Positions 34,736 to 43,737 of a stretch of 46,141 bases of DNA are shown piece by piece. The DNA comes from Bacilli bacterium (GTDB taxonomy: Bacteria; Bacillota_I; Bacilli_A; RF39; UBA660). The stretch spans positions 1 through 46,141 of the forward strand of contig JAFQES010000011.1 of NCBI GenBank assembly GCA_017398945.1. Reading direction: 5' to 3'. The notes beneath the pieces were generated by a model. That model was not told the DNA's origin. It was given only the letters and a program-made list of their open reading frames with translations, and did no database searches. Both the position numbers and the translations under genes were made by a program. The first letter of the stretch is position 1. Each line of letters begins with the position of its first letter.

Positions 34736-35833
34736 ATGCAAACAGTTGGTATTATCGCTGAATATAATCCATTTCATAATGGACATTTATATCAAATCGA
34801 AAAAGTAAAGAGATTATATCCTGATTCTTTAATTATCGTTATTTTAAATGGCTACTTTTTAGAACGGGGTGAATTAAGCATTTTAACTAAAGAAGATAAA
34901 GTAAAATTTTGTTTAGAATATGGTGTTGATTTAGTAGTTGAATTACCATGTTTATTTGGAACTCAAGCTGCTGATATCTTTGCAGAAAAAGCCATCTTAC
35001 TTTTAAATGAATTAAAAGCAGAAAAACTAGTTTTTGGTAGCGAAAGTAATAATATAAATAAATTAAAAGAAATAGCTAAAAAACAATTAGATGAAGATTT
35101 AGACGAGAAAATAAAAATTTATTTAAAAAAAGGATACAATTATCCAACTGCTTTAAAAAAAGCTGTAAATATTGATTTTGATTATAATAATCCGAATGAT
35201 TTATTAGGCATTAGTTATATTAAAGCTATTTTAAGAAATAATTTAAATATTGAACCAATTTCAATTCAAAGAACTAATAATTATCATGATATTTCTAGTA
35301 ATGATAATATGGTAAGTGCATCTAATATTAGAAATCGTTTATATAATAATGAAGATATAACTAAATTTATTCCATATAGTGATGCTAGTTTTCATTTAAA
35401 TGACTACTTTAATTATTTAAAGTATGCTATTTTAATTAATGATTTAACCAAGATTTTATCTGTTGATGAAGGATTAGATAATTTACTAAAAAAATATATT
35501 TTAGAAGTTAGGTCAATTAAAGAATTAATTAGTAAATTAAAATCAAAAAGATATACCTATAATCGTTTACAAAGAATGCTTGTTCATATCTTATTAAATG
35601 TTTTAAAAGAAGATAGTAATTTATCTTTGGAGTATATTAAAATACTAGGATTTAATAAAAAAGGAAGATCCTATTTAAATAAAGTCAAAAAAGATTTTTC
35701 TATTCCTCTATATAATAATAAGTTATTTTCTAAAGTAAAAGATTATGAATTAAAAGCTAGTTTAATATATGATTTAATTAATCATACCAACACTTATAAT
35801 TTTGAATTAAAAAATAAGCCGTTAATTAAATAA
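34736..35833 (+). CDS. tmcAL: tRNA(Met) cytidine acetate ligase (TmcAL, YlbM)
   Basis: 365 residues from the ATG at 34736 (GGTGAGG upstream). Nucleotidyltransferase-type N-domain: GIIAEYNPFHNGHLYQI carries the HxGH-like ATP motif; GTQAADIFAEKA and VFGSES follow; MVSASNIRNRL completes the active site. The family activates acetate with ATP and acetylates C34 of elongator tRNA-Met to N4-acetylcytidine, preventing misreading of AUA. Gene order relative to yceD-rpmF matches Bacillus. Ends in a bidirectional terminator shared with mutM. Confidence 0.93.
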   Translation: MQTVGIIAEYNPFHNGHLYQIEKVKRLYPDSLIIVILNGYFLERGELSILTKEDKVKFCLEYGVDLVVELPCLFGTQAADIFAEKAILLLNELKAEKLVFGSESNNINKLKEIAKKQLDEDLDEKIKIYLKKGYNYPTALKKAVNIDFDYNNPNDLLGISYIKAILRNNLNIEPISIQRTNNYHDISSNDNMVSASNIRNRLYNNEDITKFIPYSDASFHLNDYFNYLKYAILINDLTKILSVDEGLDNLLKKYILEVRSIKELISKLKSKRYTYNRLQRMLVHILLNVLKEDSNLSLEYIKILGFNKKGRSYLNKVKKDFSIPLYNNKLFSKVKDYELKASLIYDLINHTNTYNFELKNKPLIK

Positions 35834-35844
35834 CGACTTATTTT
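35811..35844. terminator. Bidirectional terminator, tmcAL and polA-mutM
   Basis: AAAATAAGCCGTTA pairs with TAACGACTTATTTT (14 pairs, one mismatch) around a six-base loop holding the tmcAL stop. T-rich tails on both strands. Confidence 0.8.
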
Positions 35845-36658
35845 ATTTTTGACAGTTATCACAATAGTAAGTGCTTCTTCCATTAACTTTTAAAACTTTA
35901 ATAGAATTGCCACAAATTAAACATTTTTCATCTTTTCTTTTATGAACTTTTAGTTCTTGTTGGAATCTACCTGTAACACCTAAACTTGAAGTATAACTTT
36001 TGATAGTAGTTCCACCTAGTTCTATCGCTTTGGGGATTATTTTATTAGCAGCATCAATAATATTTTGAGCATCAGTTAAAGAAAGTTCACTTCCCTTTTT
36101 TAAAGGATTTATTTTCGCCTTAAACAAAACTTCGTTAGCATAGATATTTCCTAAGCCACTAATGATGGTTTGATCTAATAAAAGAGTTTTAATAGCTATA
36201 TTGCTACTTTTTATTTTTTCATATAAATATTCTTTAGTTAGATTTTTATCTAACGGTTCATATCCTTGTTTTTTTATTTCTTCTAAAAAGTACGCATCTT
36301 CTTTTAAACAAAGAATCATCCGTCCAAACTTTCTAGTATCATGATATCTTAAATCGCTATCATCAACAAAGGTAAATATAACATGTTCATGCTTTTCAAC
36401 CTTTTCTTGCTTGTTTTTCAAGAAAAACTTCCCTTCCATTCTTAAATGACTTAATAAAGCATAGTTTTCTGTTTCAAAAATAAGCCATTTACCTACTCTT
36501 TTTATATCTTGGAATATTTCATTAACAAGTAAATTTATATCTAATGATTTAGAAGATATAATATTTTTATATAAAACATCTATCTTTTTGATTTTTTTAT
36601 TTAAAATTTTATTTAACAAAGTTCTTCTTACTGTTTCTACTTCTGCTATTTCTGGCAT
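35843..36658 (-). CDS. mutM: Formamidopyrimidine-DNA glycosylase (MutM/Fpg)
   Basis: 271 residues. Catalytic N-terminal proline and glutamates in PEIAEVET (usual form PELPEVET), active-site lysine in SHLRMEGKF, H2TH motif (LLDQTIISGLGNIYANEVLF) and the C-terminal zinc finger (CLICGN ... YYCDNC). Removes 8-oxoguanine and formamidopyrimidines. Starts two bases after the polA stop; the polA-mutM pair is conserved in Firmicutes. Confidence 0.97.
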   Translation of the reverse strand: MPEIAEVETVRRTLLNKILNKKIKKIDVLYKNIISSKSLDINLLVNEIFQDIKRVGKWLIFETENYALLSHLRMEGKFFLKNKQEKVEKHEHVIFTFVDDSDLRYHDTRKFGRMILCLKEDAYFLEEIKKQGYEPLDKNLTKEYLYEKIKSSNIAIKTLLLDQTIISGLGNIYANEVLFKAKINPLKKGSELSLTDAQNIIDAANKIIPKAIELGGTTIKSYTSSLGVTGRFQQELKVHKRKDEKCLICGNSIKVLKVNGRSTYYCDNCQK

Positions 36659-36660
36659 AA

Positions 36661-39231
36661 TTATTTTGCTTCATACCAATTATAGCCAAAGTCAGCTTCA
36701 GCTTTAATAGGAACATCTAATGTAATAACATTTTCCATTATATCTTTGGCTATATTGATAACCCTTTCTTTTTCTTCTTCAAAACAATCAAACACTAATT
36801 CATCATGAATTTGTAAGATCATTTTACTTTTAATATTTTGTTTGTCAAATTCAGCTGCTATTCTTACCATAGCTAATTTTAAAATATCAGCACAAGTTCC
36901 TTGTATTGGGGTATTTAGAGCAATTCTTTCACCTTGACTCCTTATCATATAATTTTTATTTGTTAATTCTTCTATCGTTCTTTTACGATTAAATAAGGTT
37001 TTTACAACACCATTTTGATAAGCTTCTTTAATGATATTATCCATATAATTTTTTACACTAGGATAAAGTTCATAATATTTATCAATAAACATTTTTGCTT
37101 CTTTAGGACTTATTTCTAAGTTTTCTCCTAAGCCAAATCCACTTATGCCATAAATAATTCCAAAGATAACAGCTTTAGCGTAAGAACGCATTTTTTTGGT
37201 AACTTGATCTTCTCTAACTCCATTTATATCAGCTGCTACTTTAGTATGAATATCACTATTTTCTTTAAATGCTTTAATTAATTCTTCAGAATGAGCAATA
37301 TGGGCTAGTAAGCGAAGTTCAATTTGTGAATAATCAATACTAACAAATAAATCATTACTTGGAATAAAGGCTTTTCTAATTTTTTTTCCTTCTTCTTGGC
37401 GAGTCGGAATGTTTTGTAAATTTGGTTCAGCTGAAGACAATCTTCCTGTTCTAGTTAATGTCTGTTTATAAATTGTATGAATTTTTCCATCTTCTTTAAC
37501 ATATGGTTCTAATCCTTCTAAATAAGTTGTATATAATTTATTTAGATTACGATATTCTAAAATTTTAGCAATAATCTCATGAGTATCAATTATTTTGTGT
37601 AAGCTTGCTGCATCAGTTTTATACCCTGTTTTATTTCCTTTACCATGAGGAAGATTAAGTTTTTCAAATAGGATTACTCCTAATTGTTTAGGACTATTAA
37701 TATTAAATGATTCTCCCGCTAAATTATATATATCATTACTTAAAATATCAATTTTAGCTTTGATAGTTAGTTTCATTTCTTCTAATTTTTCTTTATCTAC
37801 TTTAATACCATTCATTTCCATATTAGCTAACACTTTAGCTAAAGGAAGTTCGATTTCACTATATAACTTGGTCATTTCTTCTTTGGCTAACAAGCCTAAA
37901 ATATCATCTTTTTTATCAAATATATAACGTGATTTTAAACAAATTGTTTTATCAAGATCATTGTTTTCAAAGTTTTGTTTTTTTAGCTGATCATATAAAG
38001 GAACTTCATAATTATCAGGAAGCATTAAATATGCTATATCATCTTTTACATTCATTTCCAAAAGATAAGCACCAATCATCAAATCGAACTCTATTTTATC
38101 TAAATTAATGCCTAAATGTTCTAAAGCAACATAATGCTTTTTACTATCATAAGTATATAATTTTTTATTTTTTAAAACTTCTAGTACTTCTTTTAGCATC
38201 TCTAATGGAACAATATAATTATTAATTTTATCAGATACACTAAACTTAATTATCTTTGCTTCGTGATAATTTTCATTATCAATCTCTAAATAAATAGCAT
38301 ACTCATTACTAGTTAGTTTACTTATATCATCTAAATTGCTAAAACTTATTTTTTTAGACTCGGCTGGTTTTATATCAATATTTTTTAAAAGAGAATAAAA
38401 TTCTAAATCTTCATAAATACTTTTAATTTTTTCTAAATTTGGTTCTTTAACTTTTAACTCTTCAAAAGATATATCCAAGGGAACTTCTTTATAAATAGTT
38501 GCCAGTTCTTTACTAAAAAAAGCATTTTCTTTATCAGTTATTAATTTATCTTTTAATTTGCCAGCAATATTATCAATATTTTCATATATTCCTTCTAAAT
38601 CATTATATTGTTGAATGAGTTTTAAAGCAGTTTTTTCTCCTACTCCTCTTACGCCAGGAATATTATCAGATGCATCCCCTGCTAAAGCTTTTAAATCAAT
38701 TATTTTAATTGGTTCTATTCCGTAATCAGCCATAAAACTTTCCGGATTATATCTAATGTAGTCTTTCGTTTTTAAAAGTTTTATTTCAGTTTCATGTGAT
38801 ATTAATTGAATTAGGTCTTTATCACTCGAAACAATTGTACAAGCATATTCTGGATCTAATTCAGCCCAGTTTACTAATGTTCCAATGATATCATCAGCTT
38901 CATACATTTCTTTTTCTAAATAAACTATTCCCATGGCATTTAAAAGTTCTTTGGCTACTGGCATTTGCATTTTTAATTCTTCTGGTGTAGCAATTCTTCC
39001 CGCCTTATAATCCTGATATTTTTCAAACCTAAAGTTTTTTCCTATGTCAAAAGCTACCGCCATGTATTCTGGTTTTTCTTCAGCAATAATTTTATTAATC
39101 ATCGCTAAGAACCCATAAACAGCATTAGTTGGAAATCCTTTGGAATTTTTCATTATATTTCCTGAATATGCAGTTGCATAATAACTTCTAAATATTAAAT
39201 TATTACCATCTACTAATACTACTTTTTTCAT
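36661..39231 (-). CDS. polA: DNA polymerase I (PolA)
   Basis: 856 residues from the ATG at 39231 (AGGTGAT upstream; a GTG nine bases earlier lies in that site). 5'-nuclease domain (1 to about 285; VVSSDKDLIQLI, ALAGDASDNIPGVRGVGEKTA). The central exonuclease-like domain lacks the metal-binding acids: motif I reads IYLEIDNE and the YxxxD motif is replaced, as in Bacillus, so it probably lacks proofreading. Polymerase domain with motif A (SIDYSQIELR), motif B (RSYAKAVIFGIIYGISGFG) and motif C (LQIHDELVFD). Works in Okazaki-fragment maturation and repair, beside mutM. Confidence 0.98.
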   Translation of the reverse strand: MKKVVLVDGNNLIFRSYYATAYSGNIMKNSKGFPTNAVYGFLAMINKIIAEEKPEYMAVAFDIGKNFRFEKYQDYKAGRIATPEELKMQMPVAKELLNAMGIVYLEKEMYEADDIIGTLVNWAELDPEYACTIVSSDKDLIQLISHETEIKLLKTKDYIRYNPESFMADYGIEPIKIIDLKALAGDASDNIPGVRGVGEKTALKLIQQYNDLEGIYENIDNIAGKLKDKLITDKENAFFSKELATIYKEVPLDISFEELKVKEPNLEKIKSIYEDLEFYSLLKNIDIKPAESKKISFSNLDDISKLTSNEYAIYLEIDNENYHEAKIIKFSVSDKINNYIVPLEMLKEVLEVLKNKKLYTYDSKKHYVALEHLGINLDKIEFDLMIGAYLLEMNVKDDIAYLMLPDNYEVPLYDQLKKQNFENNDLDKTICLKSRYIFDKKDDILGLLAKEEMTKLYSEIELPLAKVLANMEMNGIKVDKEKLEEMKLTIKAKIDILSNDIYNLAGESFNINSPKQLGVILFEKLNLPHGKGNKTGYKTDAASLHKIIDTHEIIAKILEYRNLNKLYTTYLEGLEPYVKEDGKIHTIYKQTLTRTGRLSSAEPNLQNIPTRQEEGKKIRKAFIPSNDLFVSIDYSQIELRLLAHIAHSEELIKAFKENSDIHTKVAADINGVREDQVTKKMRSYAKAVIFGIIYGISGFGLGENLEISPKEAKMFIDKYYELYPSVKNYMDNIIKEAYQNGVVKTLFNRKRTIEELTNKNYMIRSQGERIALNTPIQGTCADILKLAMVRIAAEFDKQNIKSKMILQIHDELVFDCFEEEKERVINIAKDIMENVITLDVPIKAEADFGYNWYEAK

Positions 39232-39248
39232 GTTTATCACCTAATAAA

Positions 39249-39254
39249 ATTATA
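39249..39254 (-). promoter_or_regulatory. -10 box of polA-mutM
   Basis: TATAAT on the minus strand, 17 bases before the polA ATG; the 17-base-distant -35 would be the weak TTCAAA (39272-39277). It overlaps the terminator hairpin at 39264-39285. Confidence 0.4.
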
Positions 39255-39263
39255 CAATAAAAA

Positions 39264-39285
39264 AACATTATTTTGAAGTAATGTT
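39264..39285 (-). terminator. Second terminator between the transporter gene and polA
   Basis: Minus-strand AACATTA-CTTCAAAA-TAATGTT followed by TTTTTTATTG. It lies downstream of the hairpin at 39301-39325 and would act as a backup. Confidence 0.6.
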
Positions 39286-39300
39286 ATTTTATTATACAAA

Positions 39301-39325
39301 AAAGATGAGTTAAAAACTCATCTTT
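39301..39325 (-). terminator. Terminator of the transporter gene
   Basis: AAAGATGAGT and ACTCATCTTT form ten perfect pairs around five bases; the minus-strand arm runs into TTTTTTG. It is 15 bases after the stop codon. Confidence 0.85.
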
Positions 39326-39339
39326 CAATTACTTAAGTT

Positions 39340-41055
39340 TTATAAGTAAAACATTAATAAATAAATCACTAATAAGCAAACAAACATTCCTACTAAGAAT
39401 TTCCAAATGTATTTTAGCCAATTTTTGTATTCTACATTTGAGTAAGTCAACCCAATAATTAGAATTGCACTTGTTGGCACAACAAATTGAGCAAATCCAT
39501 ACATAGTTAGGAAAATTATAAATAATATACTTAAGTTAGCTCCAAATCCAGTAACCATATAACTAGATAATGAGTAAGCTGTATAGTTTAAGTCTAGATG
39601 AAAAATACTTGATACGATTGAAGCGATAGTAGCTCCTGCAATACTAAAGTCAGTATCAACGTTAACATCTGGAAGTCCGTCACCATCGATATCTAAGTTA
39701 GTAATTGATTGTTCAGTAAATGAATCTAATATTTCTTCGTCATTTTCATCTACTTTACCATTTCCATCAAAATCTAAATTTTTATCTGGATAACCATCAT
39801 TGTTTGTATCACAATTAACTTTACAATTATCTTTTGTGTTTACTAAATTTTTATCAGCTTTTCCATCGTCATCAGAATCAATATTAAAATAAGCAATTCC
39901 ACTTCCATTGTAATCAATATTGATATTTGGCTTTCCATCTACTGGCATTAAAGTATTTACTATTGTATTCATCATTGGGGATAAATAAAATACCGTAAAT
40001 ATTGTATAAGCTACTGATAATGCTAATACAGGTTTTCCAATTTTTTTAATACCTTCGCTTACACTTGATAGTATTTTTCCAAAATCAAGACGTGACATAA
40101 TTGCCACAATTAATCCTAGGAAGAATAAAACAGAAATCATTGTAAACAAACTAAAATCGCTTGACCCTAAAGCTGCCCCACTATTTCCTAAAATGTAAGC
40201 AAATATTGTTTGATCTTTACCAATAGTTAATTCAGTTAACCAAGTATGGAAATTATCAAAAATTTCAATCCCAAAACTTTCATTCCATCTTATAAATCCT
40301 AAAATTGTAAATAAAGCTACAATAGATAGGACTACAATCATCGGCCAAGTTCTGACTTTATCTTTTACTTCATTAACTTCATAAACGTCTTCAATAATCT
40401 CATTATTTTTATTTTTTAATGACTTTTTCATATGAGTTATTGTAAAGAAATTAAACAATAAAATTCCTACCACCAAAATTACTACACGATAAATTACTCC
40501 ATCTTTCATAAAATCTACTGCAGCATTATTAGCTAAATAATAATTTAACCAATATAATCCCTCAGTACCAAATATAGTACCTAAAGTCCCAATTAGAATT
40601 GAACCAAATGTAGATACTAATACTGTCATTTTATCTAATTTCATACTAGCTAAAATATTAATTACAAATGGAACGAATATTAAACTAGCGTAAGCAGATG
40701 AACTAAATGCCGTAAATACTGTTAAAAACAGTGAAACTAAGACAGTAAATAATATTTCCTTTCCTTTTAATTTCTTAGCTATTGTTGTAACTATTCTTTG
40801 ATATGCTGGAACCTTAGTTAAAATACCATAGAAAGCTCCTAAAGCTAATAAGAATAAAACCTTATCAATAGCCATAGCAATAACGTAATATAGCATATTT
40901 CCGAAATCAGCAATACCAATTCTTAGTAAGCCTTGATCAACAAATTCAGAACCATTAAAACTTCCAACTGGAATTACCCATGAAAGAATTACAGCTAATA
41001 CTAATACTATACTAAGTATTTTTCCTAAACTATGTTTTTCCCAAAACTTTTTCAT
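39340..41055 (-). CDS. YfcC/DcuC-like ion-transporter-superfamily permease with inserted DxDxDG repeats
   Basis: 571 residues. About 10-12 membrane segments in two similar halves; LGAFYGILTKVPAYQRIVTTIAKKLKGKE and the following serine-rich TAFSSSAYASLIFVPF recall YfcC/DcuC-type carriers of the ion-transporter superfamily. The substrate cannot be assigned. In the second half (residues about 371-471; 39643-39945) a hydrophilic insert carries at least four calcium-loop-like repeats, DSDDDGKAD, DTNNDGYPD, DFDGNGKVDEND and DIDGDGLPD, plus two cysteines (CKVNC). It lies between membrane segments, probably outside. GGAGG and an extended -10 (TGC-TATAAT, 41075-41083) precede the gene. Monocistronic. 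Confidence 0.75.
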   Translation of the reverse strand: MKKFWEKHSLGKILSIVLVLAVILSWVIPVGSFNGSEFVDQGLLRIGIADFGNMLYYVIAMAIDKVLFLLALGAFYGILTKVPAYQRIVTTIAKKLKGKEILFTVLVSLFLTVFTAFSSSAYASLIFVPFVINILASMKLDKMTVLVSTFGSILIGTLGTIFGTEGLYWLNYYLANNAAVDFMKDGVIYRVVILVVGILLFNFFTITHMKKSLKNKNNEIIEDVYEVNEVKDKVRTWPMIVVLSIVALFTILGFIRWNESFGIEIFDNFHTWLTELTIGKDQTIFAYILGNSGAALGSSDFSLFTMISVLFFLGLIVAIMSRLDFGKILSSVSEGIKKIGKPVLALSVAYTIFTVFYLSPMMNTIVNTLMPVDGKPNINIDYNGSGIAYFNIDSDDDGKADKNLVNTKDNCKVNCDTNNDGYPDKNLDFDGNGKVDENDEEILDSFTEQSITNLDIDGDGLPDVNVDTDFSIAGATIASIVSSIFHLDLNYTAYSLSSYMVTGFGANLSILFIIFLTMYGFAQFVVPTSAILIIGLTYSNVEYKNWLKYIWKFLVGMFVCLLVIYLLMFYL

Positions 41056-41074
41056 TTTCTTACCTCCTTTTCAT

Positions 41075-41083
41075 ATTATAGCA
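41075..41083 (-). promoter_or_regulatory. Extended -10 of the transporter gene
   Basis: TGC-TATAAT on the minus strand, about 20 bases before the ATG. A TTGACA stands further upstream (41111-41116 region) but too far for a standard spacer. Confidence 0.5.
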
Positions 41084-41140
41084 CTATAAAATCGCAAAAA
41101 AAAGCTTTTTGTGTCAATTTATGTTAATATGCTTTTATAA

Positions 41141-41180
41141 AAAAAGTAGAATATATCTGTTTTTGACTCATCTACTTTTT
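41141..41180 (-). terminator. Terminator of the ldh-ASCH-zeta-like operon
   Basis: AAAAAGTAGA and TCTACTTTTT form ten pairs around a 20-base loop. The minus-strand arm runs into a T-tract (TTTTTTTATAA). It is 34 bases after the last gene. Confidence 0.7.
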
Positions 41181-41213
41181 ACGTCATCCAAGTATTTTTT
41201 GATTTAATTAAAT

Positions 41214-41783
41214 TTATATCCTTGTTCCCATAACTTCATCTTTCACTTGATAAAACCAACTAGGAATATTTTCATCAATAAAGGCACGATGGCCACTTTC
41301 AAATGTTGCAAAACATCTTAATTTGTCAGTATTATCATATAACAATAATAAATCAATTTCTTCAAAAATTAATTTTAAATTTTCTAAAGATTCAAAATAA
41401 CGTCTTTCTATTTTCTCTGCCGATATTCCATGACCGCCAGATACTACTCTATTTTGAACTCTTTGTTTTACAATATTAACATTATCAACACCTACATAAT
41501 GCATTTCAATTGAATATCCTTTACTTTTGGCTTTTTTTATATTGTTAATAATTCCTTTCCCACACAGCGTTGCTTCTTGATTAAAAGATATTTCCTTTTC
41601 CATAAATTCATTTATTTTATTAATAGCAATTTTTCCGGATTTTATTACCGCTCTAGGATCATCAACTTCATTAACAAATTCATCGCTATTGACTCTAGGA
41701 AGTGATTGTAATTGTTCTAGCGCATAAAACAATGTAGTTTTTCCAGCACCATTAACACCAGCAATTATAACATATTTTTTCAC
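41214..41783 (-). CDS. Zeta-toxin-like P-loop ATPase/kinase
   Basis: 189 residues from a GTG at 41783 (GGAAAGG upstream). P-loop IIAGVNGAGKTTL, RVNSDEFVNE (substrate aspartate region), EATLCGKG and a lid RVVSGGHGISAEKIERRYFESL. This is the arrangement of chromosomal zeta-toxin/COG4185-type proteins. Plasmid zeta toxins phosphorylate UDP-N-acetylglucosamine. No epsilon-type antitoxin is adjacent, and the context (behind ldh and an ASCH gene) is that of a housekeeping or stress enzyme. Toxin activity should not be assumed. Confidence 0.75.
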   Translation of the reverse strand: MKKYVIIAGVNGAGKTTLFYALEQLQSLPRVNSDEFVNEVDDPRAVIKSGKIAINKINEFMEKEISFNQEATLCGKGIINNIKKAKSKGYSIEMHYVGVDNVNIVKQRVQNRVVSGGHGISAEKIERRYFESLENLKLIFEEIDLLLLYDNTDKLRCFATFESGHRAFIDENIPSWFYQVKDEVMGTRI

Positions 41784-41835
41784 TAAAACTTTCCTTTCCA
41801 AATTTCTAATCTATTTTACCAAATCATTATGAATA

Positions 41836-42219
41836 TTATAAATTATCTTCATAATTCCATAAGCCTAGTTTACCTTTAACAAAAATAGGTTCTTCATACT
41901 TTTTAATATTAGTTAATTTCCAAGCATAAATACCAACATGATTATTTCCATAAACTAGAGGATTTTTTAAATTAAGTTCTTGATTAAATTTTTCATCCAC
42001 CAAAATACAATCTTCTATAATAGCTTCACCGATAATTGCTCCTTTTTGATAATTTAAATTATATTCTTTAAACCTATTTGCATAAACACTTTCCACATTA
42101 AGACCAGCATGAATTAATATCTTACCACGATAATTTGTTTTCCAAGTGCGAAATTCATATTCTTTATATCCTTCTATGATTAAACTAGCCCAAGGATTTT
42201 TAATTGTTAATGCTTTCAT
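41836..42219 (-). CDS. ASCH-domain protein
   Basis: 127 residues. The N-terminus KALTIKNPWASLIIEGYKEYEFRTW followed by YRGKILIHAG is the ASCH signature (PUA-like fold). Members bind RNA or act as nucleoside/acetylcytidine amidohydrolases; which applies here is unknown. AGGTGAA precedes the ATG. It lies 33 bases after ldh and 52 bases before the zeta-like gene, no terminator between, so it is in the same operon. Confidence 0.85.
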   Translation of the reverse strand: MKALTIKNPWASLIIEGYKEYEFRTWKTNYRGKILIHAGLNVESVYANRFKEYNLNYQKGAIIGEAIIEDCILVDEKFNQELNLKNPLVYGNNHVGIYAWKLTNIKKYEEPIFVKGKLGLWNYEDNL

Positions 42220-42252
42220 TTATTCACCTAATATTTTTCCGTTGTTATCTCT

Positions 42253-43203
42253 TTAATTATTATTTTGCGAAAAAATAAAAGGTTTCTTTGGGTCAGAATT
42301 TAAATTACTTATATTATCTTTAATTACATCTATAGAATTTTGAAGTTTTTTACTTTCTTCTTCTGTTAACTTTAAATGGACTCTTCTTTGGGCCCCATCT
42401 TTATTTAAGATTGCTGGCATCCCAATATAGCAATCATTTACTTCATCATATATTGATAAGGCAATAATCGTATTTTCATTTCCTAAAATGGCATTGGTTA
42501 TTCTAACTAAAGCCATACCAATTCCATAATATGTCGCTCCTTTTTTCTTGATTATTTCATAAGCCGCATTTCTTACATCTTCCTCAATCTCTTGCATTTC
42601 TTCTTCAGTTAAAAACTCTTTAATATTTTGCAGGCTTATACTAGCGTTACTCCAAGGAATAAATTCAGAATCTCCATGTTCACCAATAACATATGCTTGA
42701 ATGTTTTTAGGATTAATACATAATTTTTTGCCAATCATTAATTGTAAACGCGCGGTATCTAAACTTGTCCCACTTCCAATAACGCTACTTGCCGGAAGTC
42801 CTGAATACTTATATGTTAAATATGTCATAACATCTAAAGGATTAGTTGCCACTAAAAAAATTCCATTAAAACCAGAAGCCATAACATTATCTATTATATC
42901 TTTAAAAATACTAGCATTTTTATGAATCAAATCCATTCTTGTTTCTCCAGGTTTTTGATTAGCACCAGCAGCGATGACAACTATTCTAGCATCAGCACAA
43001 TCATTATAATCTCCAGCATTAATGCTTATTTTAGAAGGAGCATAAGAAAGACAATGATTTAAATCCATCACTTCTCCTTCTACTCTTTCTTTATTAATAT
43101 CAATTAAAATTAATTTATTGACATAAGTTCTTTGATTTAATAAGGCATAAGCATAGCTCATTCCCACATTTCCACATCCTATAATAACAACTTTATTATT
43201 CAT
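42253..43203 (-). CDS. ldh: L-lactate dehydrogenase
   Basis: 316 residues. NAD site GCGNVGMSYA with IDINKERVEGEVMDL, catalytic loop GANQKPGETRMDL (Q at the position that selects lactate over malate, R substrate-binding), proton-relay DxxR/H in GEHGDSEFIPWS. Reduces pyruvate to L-lactate with NADH, consistent with a fermentative lifestyle. Starts within the last codons of the upstream membrane gene (8-base overlap), AAGGAG as ribosome-binding site. Confidence 0.95.
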   Translation of the reverse strand: MNNKVVIIGCGNVGMSYAYALLNQRTYVNKLILIDINKERVEGEVMDLNHCLSYAPSKISINAGDYNDCADARIVVIAAGANQKPGETRMDLIHKNASIFKDIIDNVMASGFNGIFLVATNPLDVMTYLTYKYSGLPASSVIGSGTSLDTARLQLMIGKKLCINPKNIQAYVIGEHGDSEFIPWSNASISLQNIKEFLTEEEMQEIEEDVRNAAYEIIKKKGATYYGIGMALVRITNAILGNENTIIALSIYDEVNDCYIGMPAILNKDGAQRRVHLKLTEEESKKLQNSIDVIKDNISNLNSDPKKPFIFSQNNN

Positions 43204-43660
43204 TTTTATTCTCCTTTTTAAATGTTATTTGACAATTGGATAACTCCTTATATAGATGTTTTTTTCTTTTCCTTTTAACGCTATTAAACAATAAGTCATA
43301 TATTACTTCCCATATAATGACCCAACCAGCTATTAAAGATATTTCCCTAAAAATGTTTTTTAAGATATATGATAGTAAAATTAAGATAACTCCAATGAGA
43401 AATAAAACTAATCTAAAAATATGATCATGCTTATCTATATAATCAAGATAATCATTCTTCTTTTCATAGGTTTTATGAATTGCTAAAATCAATTTATCTT
43501 TTTCTTCTTCCTCAAACTTACCTTCAATATTAATTTTTACGTCATTTAACGGAATCATCTTTACTACTGAATTTATATAGTTTTCTAATGATTCCGATAT
43601 TACATCTTGATCATAAGTATTAAAGGCATCTTTATATTTATCCAATTTTATTTTTATCAT
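43196..43660 (-). CDS. Two-TM membrane protein of unknown function upstream of ldh
   Basis: 154 residues. A soluble, charged N-half (1-80), two membrane segments (about 83-103 and 107-126) and a basic C-terminus (SVKRKRKKHLYKEL). AAGGAGAA precedes the ATG; extended -10 TGC-TATAAT at 43682-43690. It overlaps ldh by eight bases, so expression is linked. No family recognised; N- and C-termini are probably cytoplasmic. Confidence 0.7.
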   Translation of the reverse strand: MIKIKLDKYKDAFNTYDQDVISESLENYINSVVKMIPLNDVKINIEGKFEEEEKDKLILAIHKTYEKKNDYLDYIDKHDHIFRLVLFLIGVILILLSYILKNIFREISLIAGWVIIWEVIYDLLFNSVKRKRKKHLYKELSNCQITFKKENKNE

Positions 43661-43681
43661 TTATTTTCTCCTTATATTTTT

Positions 43682-43690
43682 ATTATAGCA
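43682..43690 (-). promoter_or_regulatory. Extended -10 before the membrane protein-ldh operon
   Basis: TGC-TATAAT on the minus strand, 22 bases upstream of the ATG, just beyond the preceding terminator; weak -35. Confidence 0.5.
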
Positions 43691-43710
43691 TTAAATTTAA
43701 ATAAAATAAA

Positions 43711-43737
43711 AAGATAATTATTTAACACAATTATCTT
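43711..43737 (-). terminator. Terminator of the HD/PH-domain genes
   Basis: AAGATAATT and AATTATCTT form nine perfect pairs around nine bases, overlapping the PH-domain gene stop, with a TTTTATTTTATTT tail on the minus strand. Confidence 0.75.

Noticed and set aside
41214-41783. Toxin-antitoxin module built on the zeta-like gene
   Set aside because: No small antitoxin gene is adjacent on either side, and the operon context is metabolic. Kept as a zeta-like ATPase only.
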